From an uncultured Bacteroidia bacterium (GTDB taxonomy: Bacteria; Bacteroidota; Bacteroidia; Bacteroidales; UBA932), in contig CACXNA010000002.1 of the NCBI GenBank assembly GCA_902768985.1, forward strand, positions 62,001-126,000: a stretch of 64,000 nucleotides of DNA. The letters are read 5' to 3'. Positions 8,490 to 17,074 of the stretch are shown here, piece by piece. Both the position numbers and the translations under genes were made by a program. The notes below the pieces were generated by a model, which was not told where the DNA came from, did no database searches, and saw only the letters and a list, made by a program, of their open reading frames with translations. Position 1 is the stretch's first letter; every line of letters begins with the position of its first letter.

Positions 8490-9755
8490 ATGGACAGACT
8501 GCTCAAAGGAGGGACCCTGATCGACGCCGCGGGCCGGCGCCGGGGGGACGTACTCATCCGCGACGGCCGCATCGCCGCCATCGGGCCGGACATCGTCGGG
8601 GCCTCCGGCGCGCAGGTCGTCGACTGCAGCGGGAAATGGATCTCCGCGGGCTTCGTGGACGTCCACGTCCATTTCCGCGAGCCTGGCCAGAGTTATAAAG
8701 AGACCATCCGCACCGGGTCGCTGGCTGCCGCGCACGGCGGCTACACCACCGTCTGCGCGATGCCGAACCTCAACCCCGTGCCCGACAGCCCCGAAACGAT
8801 CGCCCTGGAGCAGGAGATCATCGACCGCGACGCCTGCATCGAGGTCCTCCCCTACGCCGCCATCACGCGCGGCCGCCGGGGGCTGGAGCCCGTGGACATC
8901 GCCGCGCTCAAGGGCCGCTGCTGCGCCTTCTCCGACGACGGCAGCGGCGTGCAGGACGAGGCGATGATGCGCCGCGCCATGCAGACCGCCGCCCGCGAGG
9001 GCGTGATCATCGCCGCGCACTGCGAGGACAACAAGCTGCTGCGCGGCGGCTATATTCATGACGGCCGCTACGCCGCCGCCCACGTCCACAAGGGCATTTG
9101 CTCGGAGAGCGAATGGGGCCAGATCGCCCGCGACCTGCAGCTCGCGGAGGAGACCGGCTGCCGCTACCACGTCTGCCACATTTCCTGCGCGGAGAGCGTG
9201 GAGCTCATCCGCCAGGCCAAGTCCCGCGGGGTGCGCGTCACCTGCGAGACGGGCCCGCACTACCTCTCCCTCTGCGAGGACGAGCTCCAGGAGGACGGCC
9301 GTTTCAAGATGAATCCCCCGCTGCGCCGCGCCGAGGACCGCGCGGCCCTCATCGAAGGCCTGCGGGACGGCACCATCGACGCCGTGGCCACGGACCACGC
9401 GCCGCACAGCGCCGAGGAGAAGGCCCGCGGGCTCGCGGGCAGCGCCATGGGCGTCGTCGGGCTGGAGACGGCCTGGGCGGTGCTCTACACCGACCTCGTC
9501 CTGCCCGGCAAGGTCTCCCTGGAGCGCGTGGTGGAGGCGCTGACCTCCGGACCGCGCGCCGCCTTCGGGCTGGCCGGCGGCCTGCGCCCCGGCGAGCGCG
9601 CCGACCTCACGGTCATCGATCCCGACGCCGCCTGGACCGTGGATCCGGCAGACTTCCTCTCGCTCGGCAAGGCCACGCCCTTCGCGGGCAAGGCCGTCCG
9701 CAGCCGCGTCATCCTGACCCTGAAAGACGGCGAACCCGTCTGGCAAGCTGAATAA
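8490..9755 (+). CDS. pyrC: Dihydroorotase, class I
   Basis: Cyclises N-carbamoyl-aspartate to dihydroorotate, step 3 of pyrimidine synthesis. At 421 residues it belongs to the longer class I amidohydrolase type. The metal-binding DVHVHFREPG is near residue 58, CCAFSDDGSGVQD supplies the bridging Asp region, IAAHCED and HVCHIS provide histidines, and ATDHAPHS holds the catalytic Asp. The ATG follows directly on the mgtC-like stop, implying coupled translation, and pyrK starts 4 bases after its stop. Confidence 0.96.
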   Translation: MDRLLKGGTLIDAAGRRRGDVLIRDGRIAAIGPDIVGASGAQVVDCSGKWISAGFVDVHVHFREPGQSYKETIRTGSLAAAHGGYTTVCAMPNLNPVPDSPETIALEQEIIDRDACIEVLPYAAITRGRRGLEPVDIAALKGRCCAFSDDGSGVQDEAMMRRAMQTAAREGVIIAAHCEDNKLLRGGYIHDGRYAAAHVHKGICSESEWGQIARDLQLAEETGCRYHVCHISCAESVELIRQAKSRGVRVTCETGPHYLSLCEDELQEDGRFKMNPPLRRAEDRAALIEGLRDGTIDAVATDHAPHSAEEKARGLAGSAMGVVGLETAWAVLYTDLVLPGKVSLERVVEALTSGPRAAFGLAGGLRPGERADLTVIDPDAAWTVDPADFLSLGKATPFAGKAVRSRVILTLKDGEPVWQAE

Positions 9756-9759
9756 ACAT

Positions 9760-10599
9760 ATGCAGAAACGCATTTTCCATATCGAAAGCAACGACGCGGT
9801 GGCGCGCGATACTTTCCGGATTGTGCTGCGCACGGACGGCCCGGTGGCGGTCCGCAGCGGGCAGTTCGTCGACCTCGACATCCCCGGATACTACCTGCGC
9901 CGCCCGATCTCGGTCAGCGATGCGCTGCCCGACGGCGTCGTCCTTTATTACAAAGTCGTCGGCGAGGGAACGAGAGTCCTGTCGACGATGTCGCCAGGCT
10001 CTAGCACAGAGCTGCTCTGCAGCTCTGTTTATGACCGGGGGGCGTTCCCCCCGGACCCCCTGCGTCGCGAGGCTCCGAATCCCACCCGTCATTCGCCGGC
10101 CCCGACCGGCGAATCTCTGACCGGACTGGGCAACGGATTCCATCCGGAGCAGTGTGCGGCTGAGGCGCTGCTGATCGGCGGCGGGCTGGGCGCCGCGCCG
10201 CTGTACCTGCTGGCGAAGGAGCTGCTCGCGGCCGGCAGGAAGGCCACCGCGGTGCTCGGCTTCAACAAGGCCGACGAGATCTGCCTGGTCGATGAACTGA
10301 AGGCGCTCGGCGTGCCGGTGCACATCGCCACGATGGACGGCTCCGTGGGCACGAAAGGATTCGTCACCGACGCCATCGCCGCGGCGAAGCCCGCCTTCGA
10401 CCGCTTCTACACCTGCGGCCCGCTGCCGATGATGAAGGCGGTCTGCGCCGCCCTGTCCGCCCCCGGCGAAGTGAGCCTGGAGGAGCGCATGGGCTGCGGC
10501 GCCGGCTTCTGCTACGGCTGCACCGTCCAAACCGCATCCGGCCCCCGGCGCGTCTGCGCCGACGGCCCCGTCTTTGATAAGGAGGAAGTGCTATGGTAA
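9760..10599 (+). CDS. pyrK: Dihydroorotate dehydrogenase electron-transfer subunit with an in-frame repeat insertion
   Basis: PyrK carries electrons from the PyrD flavin to NAD+ through FAD and a 2Fe-2S cluster. The FAD motif is RRPISVSD (about residue 47), the NAD-binding loop is LLIGGGLGAAPLY, and the cluster cysteines are in GCGAGFCYGC and RRVCADGP at the C-terminus. The 279-residue length exceeds the usual 250-260. The excess maps to residues about 81-119, between SPG and LTGLGNGF, where the DNA (about 10000-10116) holds three back-to-back perfect hairpins. The reading frame is preserved across the insert. The segment is rich in Pro, Ser and Arg and looks like translated repeat DNA, in a loop between the FAD and NAD lobes. 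pyrD overlaps its end by 7 bases. Confidence 0.93.
   Translation: MQKRIFHIESNDAVARDTFRIVLRTDGPVAVRSGQFVDLDIPGYYLRRPISVSDALPDGVVLYYKVVGEGTRVLSTMSPGSSTELLCSSVYDRGAFPPDPLRREAPNPTRHSPAPTGESLTGLGNGFHPEQCAAEALLIGGGLGAAPLYLLAKELLAAGRKATAVLGFNKADEICLVDELKALGVPVHIATMDGSVGTKGFVTDAIAAAKPAFDRFYTCGPLPMMKAVCAALSAPGEVSLEERMGCGAGFCYGCTVQTASGPRRVCADGPVFDKEEVLW
10006..10117. repeat. Composite three-hairpin element inserted in pyrK
   Basis: Three perfect inverted repeats follow one another: ACAGAGCTGC/GCAGCTCTGT with a 3-base loop (10006-10028), CCGGGGGG/CCCCCCGG with a 4-base loop (10035-10054), and ATTCGCCGG/CCGGCGAAT with a 6-base loop (10091-10114). The last lies inside a 30-base unit (10088-10117) that recurs at 12225-12254 with one difference in the loop. 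A stretch ACCCCCTGCG between stems 2 and 3 also occurs in the hairpin block after pyrB (13983-13992). The element lies in frame inside pyrK, adding about 38 codons. Confidence 0.85.
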
Positions 10600-11510
10600 C
10601 GAAAGATCTCACCGTCTCCCTGTGCGGCCTGCAGCTCGCCAACCCGGTCGTCCCCGCCAGCGGGACCTTCGGTTTCGGGCTCGAGCTCGCCGACAGCTTC
10701 GACCTCAACGTGCTGGGCGGCATTTCCCTGAAAGGGACCACGCGCGAGGCGCGCTTCGGCAACCCCACGCCGCGCATCGCCGAGTGCACCGCCGGCATGA
10801 TCAACTCCGTGGGCCTGCAGAACCCCGGCATCGAGGTGCTCGTCACCGAGAAGGCCCCCGCCCTGCGCAAGGTTTACCGCGGCGCCATCATCGCGAACAT
10901 CAGCGGCTTCTCCATCGAGGAGTACGCCTACAACTGCGGCCGCGCCGACGCGTGCCCGGACATCGACATCATCGAGGTGAACGTGTCCTGCCCGAACGTG
11001 CACGCGGGCGGCATGGCCTTCGGCACCGACCCCGCTTCCGCGGCCTCCGTCACGAAGGCCGTGCGCGAAGTGGTTCGCAACAAACCCGTCTTCATCAAGC
11101 TCAGCCCTAACGTCACGGACATCGTGTCCATCGCCAAGGCGTGTGAGGACGCCGGCGCGGACGGCATCACCCTGATCAATACCCTGCTCGGGATGCGCAT
11201 CGACATCAGGAAGCGCAAACCCGTCATTGCCAACAAGATGGGCGGCTTCTCCGGGCCGGCGGTCTTCCCGCTCGCCCTGCGGATGGTCTACCAGGTGGCC
11301 CATGCCTGCAGCATCCCCGTGATGGGCTGCGGCGGCGTGCGGCGCGCCGAGGACGTCATCGAGATGATGATGGCCGGCGCCACGGCCGTGCAGGTGGGCG
11401 CGGAGAACCTCCGCAACCCGATGGCCTGCCCGGAGATTGTCGCGGCCCTGCCCGCGCTGATGGACAGCCTCGGCATCAACAGTTTACAAGAAATTATCGG
11501 AACCGTATAG
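10593..11510 (+). CDS. pyrD: Dihydroorotate dehydrogenase B, catalytic subunit
   Basis: Oxidises dihydroorotate to orotate with FMN. The class 1B assignment follows from the catalytic Cys in [11 protein letters not shown] (about residue 132), the N-terminal [13 protein letters not shown] and the partner pyrK just upstream. [19 protein letters not shown] and [26 protein letters not shown] mark the FMN- and phosphate-binding strands. The start overlaps pyrK by 7 bases, as expected for a coupled heterotetramer. The product is NAD+-linked and cytoplasmic, suited to anaerobic life. Confidence 0.96.
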   Translation: MVTKDLTVSLCGLQLANPVVPASGTFGFGLELADSFDLNVLGGISLKGTTREARFGNPTPRIAECTAGMINSVGLQNPGIEVLVTEKAPALRKVYRGAIIANISGFSIEEYAYNCGRADACPDIDIIEVNVSCPNVHAGGMAFGTDPASAASVTKAVREVVRNKPVFIKLSPNVTDIVSIAKACEDAGADGITLINTLLGMRIDIRKRKPVIANKMGGFSGPAVFPLALRMVYQVAHACSIPVMGCGGVRRAEDVIEMMMAGATAVQVGAENLRNPMACPEIVAALPALMDSLGINSLQEIIGTV

Positions 11511-11511
11511 C

Positions 11512-12216
11512 ATGGCAAAAGACGTCATCATCGCCTGCGACTTCGCAAGCAAACAGCAAACCCTGGACTTCCTCGACCGCTTCGAGGGCGGCCGCAAACC
11601 CTTCGTCAAGATCGGCATGGAGCTGTTCTATGCCGAAGGCCCGGACATCGTGCGCGAGATCAAGCGCCGCGGCCATCCCATCTTCCTGGACCTCAAGCTC
11701 CACGACATCCCCAACACCGTCCGCAAGGCGATGAAGGTCCTCTCCGGGCTGGACGTCGACATGTGCAACGTGCACGCGGCCGGCACCGTGGAGATGATGC
11801 GCGCCGCCGTGGAGGGCCTGACCCGCGCAGACGGCACGCGCCCGCTGCTGATCGCCGTCACGCAGCTCACCTCCACCAGCGAGGAGCGTATGCAGCAGGA
11901 ACTGCTCATCGGCGCGAGCATCAACGACACGATCGTGAAATACGCGCAGAACGCGCGCGAAGCCGGCCTGGACGGCGTCGTCTGCTCGCCGCTCGAAGCG
12001 GCGATGGTCAAGGACGCCTGCGGGCAGGACTTCGTCACCGTGACGCCGGGCATCCGTTTCGCGGATGCGGCCGCGGACGACCAGGTGCGCATCACCACCC
12101 CCGCCCGCGCCCGCGAGATCGGCGCCGACTACATCGTGGTCGGCCGTCCCGTGACGGCCGCCCCGGACCCCGTCGCCGCCTATCAGCGCTGTTTACTCGA
12201 GTTTTTAAATATATAA
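11512..12216 (+). CDS. pyrF: Orotidine 5'-phosphate decarboxylase
   Basis: Decarboxylates OMP to UMP. The 234-residue protein is of the short bacterial type: IIACDFAS at the N-terminus, FVKIGMELF, and the catalytic [12 protein letters not shown] with the Lys-Asp array near residue 60. VTPGIRF and [10 protein letters not shown] near the C-terminus bind the phosphate. It starts 1 base after the pyrD stop. The 50-base gap to pyrE is filled by a palindromic repeat. Confidence 0.96.
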   Translation: MAKDVIIACDFASKQQTLDFLDRFEGGRKPFVKIGMELFYAEGPDIVREIKRRGHPIFLDLKLHDIPNTVRKAMKVLSGLDVDMCNVHAAGTVEMMRAAVEGLTRADGTRPLLIAVTQLTSTSEERMQQELLIGASINDTIVKYAQNAREAGLDGVVCSPLEAAMVKDACGQDFVTVTPGIRFADAAADDQVRITTPARAREIGADYIVVGRPVTAAPDPVAAYQRCLLEFLNI

Positions 12217-12224
12217 TCATATTC

Positions 12225-12254
12225 GTCATTCGCCGGCTCCGACCGGCGAATCTC
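12225..12254. repeat. 30-base palindromic repeat between pyrF and pyrE
   Basis: The unit begins GTCATTCGCCGG, has the loop CTCCGA, and ends CCGGCGAATCTC; its 9-bp stem is perfect. It differs by one loop base from the unit inside pyrK (10088-10117). A half copy (first 15 bases) is at 28556-28570 and a divergent stem TCGCCGG/CCGGCGA at 42200-42218. It is followed by an A-run rather than a T-run, so it does not look like an intrinsic terminator for this strand; it may act as an mRNA stability element between two operon genes. Confidence 0.8.
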
Positions 12255-12266
12255 AAAAAAAGCAAT

Positions 12267-12875
12267 ATGGAAAAGTTAATCGCTAAGCAACTCCTCTCCA
12301 TCAAGGCCGTGTTCCTCCGCCCCGAGGAGCCGTTCACCTGGGCCAGCGGCATCAAGAGCCCGATCTACTGCGACAACCGGCTCACGCTGTCCTCCCCCGT
12401 CGTCCGTTCCCGCATTGAGGCGGGCCTCGCCTCGCTCGTGCAGCTGCACTTCCCCGAGGCCGAGGCGCTGATGGGCACGTCCACCGCCGGCATCGCCCAC
12501 GCCGCCATCACCGCCACCCTGCTCGACCTGCCGATGGGCTATGTCCGCGGCGAGGCCAAGAGCCACGGGCGCACCAACCGCATCGAGGGCCGGCTCGACC
12601 CCGGCACCAAGGTCGTCGTGGTCGAGGACCTCATCTCCACGGCCGGCAGCGCCATTGAGGTGGTGGAGGCCCTGCGCGAAGCGGGCGCCGAGGTGCTCGG
12701 CATCGTGAGCATCTTCACCTACGGCCTGAAGAAGGGCATCGAGCGCCTGGCCGCCGCGAAGGTCGAGAACTATTCGCTCAGCAACCTCGACGCCCTCGTG
12801 GACGTCGCCGTCGAGGAGAACTACATCACCCCCGCCCAGAAAGAACAGATTCTGCAATTCCGCAACAGTTTATGA
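12267..12875 (+). CDS. pyrE: Orotate phosphoribosyltransferase
   Basis: Transfers ribose-5-phosphate from PRPP to orotate. The start ATG at 12267 gives a 202-residue protein beginning [19 protein letters not shown], followed by [16 protein letters not shown], the substrate-binding segment. The PRPP loop [16 protein letters not shown] lies near residue 115. A flexible-loop region [13 protein letters not shown] precedes it. The end overlaps pyrB by 4 bases, so the two are translationally coupled. Confidence 0.96.
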   Translation: MEKLIAKQLLSIKAVFLRPEEPFTWASGIKSPIYCDNRLTLSSPVVRSRIEAGLASLVQLHFPEAEALMGTSTAGIAHAAITATLLDLPMGYVRGEAKSHGRTNRIEGRLDPGTKVVVVEDLISTAGSAIEVVEALREAGAEVLGIVSIFTYGLKKGIERLAAAKVENYSLSNLDALVDVAVEENYITPAQKEQILQFRNSL

Positions 12876-13951
12876 AACACCTCATCGATCCTACTGACCT
12901 CTCCAAGGAGGAAATCGACCAGATCGTAGCCCTGGCCGAAGACATCATCGCCCACCGCGAGCGCTATCAGGGCAGCATGGCCCACAAGAAGCTCGCCACG
13001 CTTTTCTACGAACCCAGCACCCGCACACGCCTGTCTTTCACGGCCGCGATGATGGAGCTGGGCGGCAACGTCCTCGGTTTCTCCAATCCGCAGAATTCTT
13101 CCGTCAGCAAGGGTGAGACGGTGCAGGACACCGTCCGCGTGGTGGGCTGCTTCGCCGACATCATCGCGATGCGCCACCCCATCGAGGGTGCGCCGCTCGT
13201 GGCCACCGAGGTGTCCCGCGTGCCGATCATCAACGCCGGCGACGGTTCGCACAGCCACCCGACCCAGACGCTTACCGACCTGCTGACCATCAAGCGGGAG
13301 CTCGGCCACATCGACAACATCACCATCGGCTTCTGCGGCGATCTCCGCTTCGGCCGCACGGTGCACTCCCTGATCAAGGCGCTGTCGCGCTACCAGGGCA
13401 TCAAGGTCGTGCTCATCGCGCCGGACGAGCTGCGCCTGCCGGATTATATCAAGCAGGATGTCTGCGACAAGATGGGCGTGCAGTACCGCGAGACCAATTC
13501 GCTCGACGAGGCGATTCCCGAGCTGGACGTCCTCTACATGACGCGCGTGCAGAAGGAGCGCTTCCTGGACGAGGATGAGTTCGACCGCGTGAAGGACAGC
13601 TTCGTGCTGGACGCCCGCCGCATGGCGCTGGCGAAGCCGAAGATGGCCGTGCTGCATCCGCTGCCGCGCGTGAACGAGATCCTCACGGAGGTGGACGACG
13701 ATCCGCGCGCCGCGTATTTCCGCCAGGTGGAGAACGGCAAGTTCGTCCGCATGGCGCTGATCGTGAGCCTGATGGAGTGGAAGAACGATCCGGCGCACGG
13801 GATGCCGGAGCACGAGGCGCCCATCAACAATCCGGCGCTGCACTGCACCAATCCCAAATGTATCTGCAACAACGAGAAGCACGAACCGCTCTTCCGCCTC
13901 GCCGAAAACGGCATCACCCGCTGCTGGTACTGCGATAGCAAGGTCCGCTAA
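12872..13951 (+). CDS. pyrB: Aspartate carbamoyltransferase with a C-terminal PyrI-like zinc tail
   Basis: Makes N-carbamoyl-aspartate from carbamoyl phosphate and aspartate. The catalytic chain occupies about residues 1-305: [23 protein letters not shown] and [11 protein letters not shown] further 50 residues end with C325-x4-C330 and C351-x2-C354, the same spacing as the zinc domain of the regulatory chain PyrI (C-x4-C, C-x2-C), but there is no PyrI nucleotide-binding domain and no pyrI gene follows. Fused catalytic/regulatory ATCases are known from Thermotoga maritima. I infer that this tail supports chain contacts without classical CTP/ATP control. A 13-bp hairpin overlaps the stop codon. 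Confidence 0.94.
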   Translation: MKHLIDPTDLSKEEIDQIVALAEDIIAHRERYQGSMAHKKLATLFYEPSTRTRLSFTAAMMELGGNVLGFSNPQNSSVSKGETVQDTVRVVGCFADIIAMRHPIEGAPLVATEVSRVPIINAGDGSHSHPTQTLTDLLTIKRELGHIDNITIGFCGDLRFGRTVHSLIKALSRYQGIKVVLIAPDELRLPDYIKQDVCDKMGVQYRETNSLDEAIPELDVLYMTRVQKERFLDEDEFDRVKDSFVLDARRMALAKPKMAVLHPLPRVNEILTEVDDDPRAAYFRQVENGKFVRMALIVSLMEWKNDPAHGMPEHEAPINNPALHCTNPKCICNNEKHEPLFRLAENGITRCWYCDSKVR

Positions 13952-14036
13952 TGCGCACCTTGCTATCGCCTTCGGCTATCTAACCCCCTGCGCCCCCTAT
14001 TAGGGGGATGGCCGGATAATCGCTTCGCGATCCGGC
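13932..14036. repeat. Three-hairpin block overlapping the pyrB stop codon
   Basis: First stem: GCGATAGCAAGGT/ACCTTGCTATCGC, 13 perfect pairs with a 12-base loop (13932-13969) that holds the pyrB stop codon. Second: CCCCCT/AGGGGG with loop ATT (13993-14007). Third: GCCGG...CCGGC enclosing ATCGC/GCGAT with a bulge (14011-14036). The block shares its three-stem layout and the ACCCCCTGCG spacer with the element inside pyrK. No T-run follows any stem, so an intrinsic terminator is unlikely. The last codons of pyrB form the left arm of the first stem. Confidence 0.75.
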
Positions 14037-14066
14037 GCCCACGCACTACCAGACCAAGTAACCAAT

Positions 14067-15047
14067 ATGAAAAGAAGAGATTTTATCAAGATTGCGGCGA
14101 TGGTGCCGGTGGCGGCGGCGGTCGATCCGCTGGCGCTGGCGCAGGAGCCGCCGGCACGGCCCCCGCAGGGCCCGCCGCCCGGCGGCTTCCCGGGGGGCTT
14201 CCCCGGCCGCAACGCCGGCCCGGCCGTCTATGAGCCCACCGGCCCCGGCATCCAGGTCCGCTTCCTCGGCACCGGCGGCGCAGACTGGCGCGGCCCGGCC
14301 GCCAACGGCGAGCTCCGCCGCCACGCCAGCATCCTGGCCGACGGCAAGGTCCTCTTCGACCTGACCGCCTCGTCGCTGGACATGATCCCCGCGGGCCTGC
14401 ACCCCGAGGTCATCTTCTATACCCATTCCCACGACGACCACTATGATCCCGCCGCGGCCCTGGAGCTCGGCATCAAGCGCGCCTACCTGGGCGACAGCTG
14501 GGTCGAGCGGGCGCGGGAGGATTTCCGGAAGGCTTCCGAGAAGACCGGCAAGCCGGCGCCGGAGATCATCCCCGTCTCCCTGGGCAAGCCCGTGGAGGTG
14601 GAGGGCCTGACGGTCACGCCGCTCCCGGCCAACCACGCGTCGTATTTCGTGGAGGAGGAGACGCTCATCTACCTGATCGAGAAGGACAGCACGCGGCTGC
14701 TCTACGCCACCGACACCGGCGGCCTGACGGCCCGCGCGGCCGGCTATGCCGGCATCGGGCAGTTCTCCCGCAGCCGCAAGTTCCTAACGGGCATCATCAT
14801 GGAGGCCACGATGTCGATGGATTATCCCGAGCCGGATTTCCGGATGTTCTCGCACTCCAGCGCCGCCATGGTGCGCGACACCGTCGAGGTGCTCTCCAAG
14901 AACCGCCGCTACATCCCCGTCGAAGGCCAGAAGGTGTGGCTCACGCACCTCTCCAAGAGCTACCACACCAGCCAGGCCGAGCTCGACGCCTCCCTCCCCG
15001 ACCCCTTCCGCTACGCCTACGACGGTCTGGAAATCGTTATTCGCTAA
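14067..15047 (+). CDS. Tat-exported metallo-beta-lactamase-fold hydrolase
   Basis: The 326-residue protein starts MKRRDFIKIAAMVPVAAAV, a twin-arginine signal (RRDFIK plus hydrophobic stretch), followed by a Pro/Gly-rich linker (PPQGPPPGGFPGGFPG) to about residue 55. The mature part has VRFLGTGGADW, the metal site THSHDDHYD (HxHxDH), LPANHASYF and a DTGG segment near residue 218. This matches PhnP/AtsA-like metallo-beta-lactamase-fold enzymes acting on phosphodiesters or lactones; the substrate is unknown. It lies 115 bases after pyrB, beyond the hairpin block, and may form a separate transcript. Confidence 0.85.
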   Translation: MKRRDFIKIAAMVPVAAAVDPLALAQEPPARPPQGPPPGGFPGGFPGRNAGPAVYEPTGPGIQVRFLGTGGADWRGPAANGELRRHASILADGKVLFDLTASSLDMIPAGLHPEVIFYTHSHDDHYDPAAALELGIKRAYLGDSWVERAREDFRKASEKTGKPAPEIIPVSLGKPVEVEGLTVTPLPANHASYFVEEETLIYLIEKDSTRLLYATDTGGLTARAAGYAGIGQFSRSRKFLTGIIMEATMSMDYPEPDFRMFSHSSAAMVRDTVEVLSKNRRYIPVEGQKVWLTHLSKSYHTSQAELDASLPDPFRYAYDGLEIVIR

Positions 15048-15120
15048 TTTCAGCCGACAGAAACAGGGCACGGCGGTTTTGACTGTGAGCTGCAACTAAT
15101 TCAATACCAGTCATTTATAT

Positions 15121-15155
15121 AAATATACTACCCCAAAATTCGGGGTAGTATATTT
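15121..15155. terminator. Bidirectional transcription terminator
   Basis: AAATATACTACCCC and GGGGTAGTATATTT pair perfectly (14 bp) around the 7-base loop AAAATTC. The stem ends in A/T pairs so that each strand finishes with a short T-run. It lies between the convergent ends of the metallo-hydrolase (14067-15047) and the MBOAT gene (15217-17073) and can serve both. Confidence 0.8.
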
Positions 15156-15216
15156 CATTATTTCTCTGTAAATCAACGACTTATATCTCACAGCAAAAAG
15201 GAGGGGCTGGAGAAAT

Positions 15217-17073
15217 TTAGAACTGGAAATAGATAAACGCCTGCAGGTCTGCCGTGATGAACTGGTAGACCAGGATGACGACGGCGACGACGAGGAGGAC
15301 GATGACCTGGATCGGGAGCATCGCGAAGTTGATGCGGTACCAGCGCTTCCAGCGCGCCGGGAGCCAGTGGATCACCATGCCGATGATCACCAGCGCGAAG
15401 ACCTTCCAGTAGGCCACGCAGATCTGCGGGACCAGCGACCAGTCCCAGGCGGAGCCGATCTGCTCCACCATCTTGCGGGCGGTCTGCCAGGCCACCTCAT
15501 TGGCCGTGGACGGATTCAGGTTGCTGCCGCTGCGGAAGAACAGGCGCGTGAAGGTGATGAAGGTGAAGGTCTGCGCCACACCCCAGATGTAGCCGATCTT
15601 CTTGCAGCCCCAGCCATTTGCCAGGTGGAAGATGAAGCGCACCAGTGTACCCAGCCAGACAAAGACTGACCAGACGAAGAGGAGGTTCCAGATCGGAGCG
15701 CCGACCGTCCAGTGCAGCACGCCCAGGAGCACAGTTCCGCCCGTGACGACCGCCATGCGCGTCCACCAGCCCATCTCCTTCCAGAACTGGTAGGCGATCA
15801 GGCCGATGCCGTTCAGGCCGCCCCAGATGATGAAATTCCAGGAGGCGCCGTGCCAGAGGCCGCCCAGCAGCATCGTGATGAAGCGGTTGATGTTCGCGAG
15901 GATCTTCTTGCGCCGTTCCGGCTTGAAATGAGCCACCACGCCCAGGCCCGCCGCCAGCAGCACGAAGACCAGCGATACCACCCAGCTGCCCGACAGGATC
16001 ATCGCGATCACCGCGAAGAGGATGATCCAGAAGTAGGTGCCGAAGGTGGCGTTGCGATTGCCGCCCAGCGGGATGTAGAGGTAGTTCTTCAGCCAGTTGC
16101 TCAGCGACATGTGCCAGCGCCGCCAGAAGTCCTGGGGGTTGGACGCCTTGTAGGGCGAGTTGAAGTTCTGCGGCAGGTAGAAGCCCATCAGCATGGCCAC
16201 GCCGATGGCAATGTCCGTGTAGCCGGAGAAGTCGGCGTAGACTTGCAGGGAGTAGCCGAACAGCGCTGCGAGGTTCTCGAAGCCCGTGTAGAGCTGGGGG
16301 TTCTCGAAGACGCGGTCGATGAAGTTGACCGCGATGTAGTCGCTCAGGATCAGCTTCTTCGCCAGACCGTTCAGGATCCAGAACACCGCGATGCCGAACT
16401 GCTTGCGCGCCAGGTAGAAGGGCTTGTAGAGCTGCGGGATGAACTCGCTCGCCCGCACGATCGGACCGGCCACCAGCTGCGGGAAGAAGCTCACGTAGAA
16501 GCCGAAGTCGAGGATGTTGTCCACCGGCTTCACCTGCCCGCGGTACACGTCGACCGTGTAGCTGATCACCTGGAAGGTGAAGAAGGAAATGCCCACCGGC
16601 AGGACGATGCTGTCCACGCTGAAGCGCTCCGCGCCCGTGAGGGCGTTGCCCAGCATGCCGAACACGTTGACGACCTTCATCTCCAGACCCGTCATCGAAT
16701 AGACGAAGTCCGCGAAGAAGTAGGAATACTTGAAATAGCACAGGATCAGCAGGTCCAGCGTGACGCTCAGCACCAGCCAGCGCTTCTTGCGGCGCGCGTC
16801 CTTCTCCGCGGCGATGCGCCGCGCGATCGAGAAGTCCGAGCAGGTCATGAAGATCAGGATCAGCACGGACAGGCCGCTGGTCTTGTAGTAGAAGAAGAGG
16901 CTGACGAAGAACAGGAAGGCGTTGCGCAGCAGGCGGCGGTCGCCGATGAGCGCGAAGACGGCGTACACCAGCGCGAAGAACGCCCAGAAGTAGAACTGGG
17001 TGAACAGCAGCGGCGAGTTCGGGTCAAACCCGAACAGACGCTGTGCGAATGCCGATATGCCGCTGAGATCCAT
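15217..17073 (-). CDS. MBOAT-family membrane O-acyltransferase
   Basis: The 618-residue protein is a polytopic membrane enzyme of the AlgI/DltB group that moves acyl groups, usually acetyl, across the inner membrane onto cell-surface glycans. About eleven hydrophobic segments are visible. The family core is present: YFVSFFPQLVAGPIVRASEF-like text (DFGFYVSFFPQLVAGPIVR), DFWRRWHMSLSNWLKNYLYIPLGGNR, and the catalytic-His region LGGLWHGASWNFIIWG. It follows two SGNH hydrolase genes with a 1-base gap; AlgI-type acyltransferases commonly work with periplasmic SGNH partners. The acceptor cannot be read from the sequence. Confidence 0.93.
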   Translation of the reverse strand: MDLSGISAFAQRLFGFDPNSPLLFTQFYFWAFFALVYAVFALIGDRRLLRNAFLFFVSLFFYYKTSGLSVLILIFMTCSDFSIARRIAAEKDARRKKRWLVLSVTLDLLILCYFKYSYFFADFVYSMTGLEMKVVNVFGMLGNALTGAERFSVDSIVLPVGISFFTFQVISYTVDVYRGQVKPVDNILDFGFYVSFFPQLVAGPIVRASEFIPQLYKPFYLARKQFGIAVFWILNGLAKKLILSDYIAVNFIDRVFENPQLYTGFENLAALFGYSLQVYADFSGYTDIAIGVAMLMGFYLPQNFNSPYKASNPQDFWRRWHMSLSNWLKNYLYIPLGGNRNATFGTYFWIILFAVIAMILSGSWVVSLVFVLLAAGLGVVAHFKPERRKKILANINRFITMLLGGLWHGASWNFIIWGGLNGIGLIAYQFWKEMGWWTRMAVVTGGTVLLGVLHWTVGAPIWNLLFVWSVFVWLGTLVRFIFHLANGWGCKKIGYIWGVAQTFTFITFTRLFFRSGSNLNPSTANEVAWQTARKMVEQIGSAWDWSLVPQICVAYWKVFALVIIGMVIHWLPARWKRWYRINFAMLPIQVIVLLVVAVVILVYQFITADLQAFIYFQF

Positions 17074-17074
17074 C

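Noticed and set aside
10000-10120. Frameshift in pyrK around the insertion
   Set aside because: The frame is open and the expected downstream motif LTGLGNGF continues in the same frame, so the insert is in frame.
13932-13969. Intrinsic terminator of the pyr operon
   Set aside because: The stem is perfect but its left arm is coding and no T-run follows, so I list it as a repeat/hairpin block instead.
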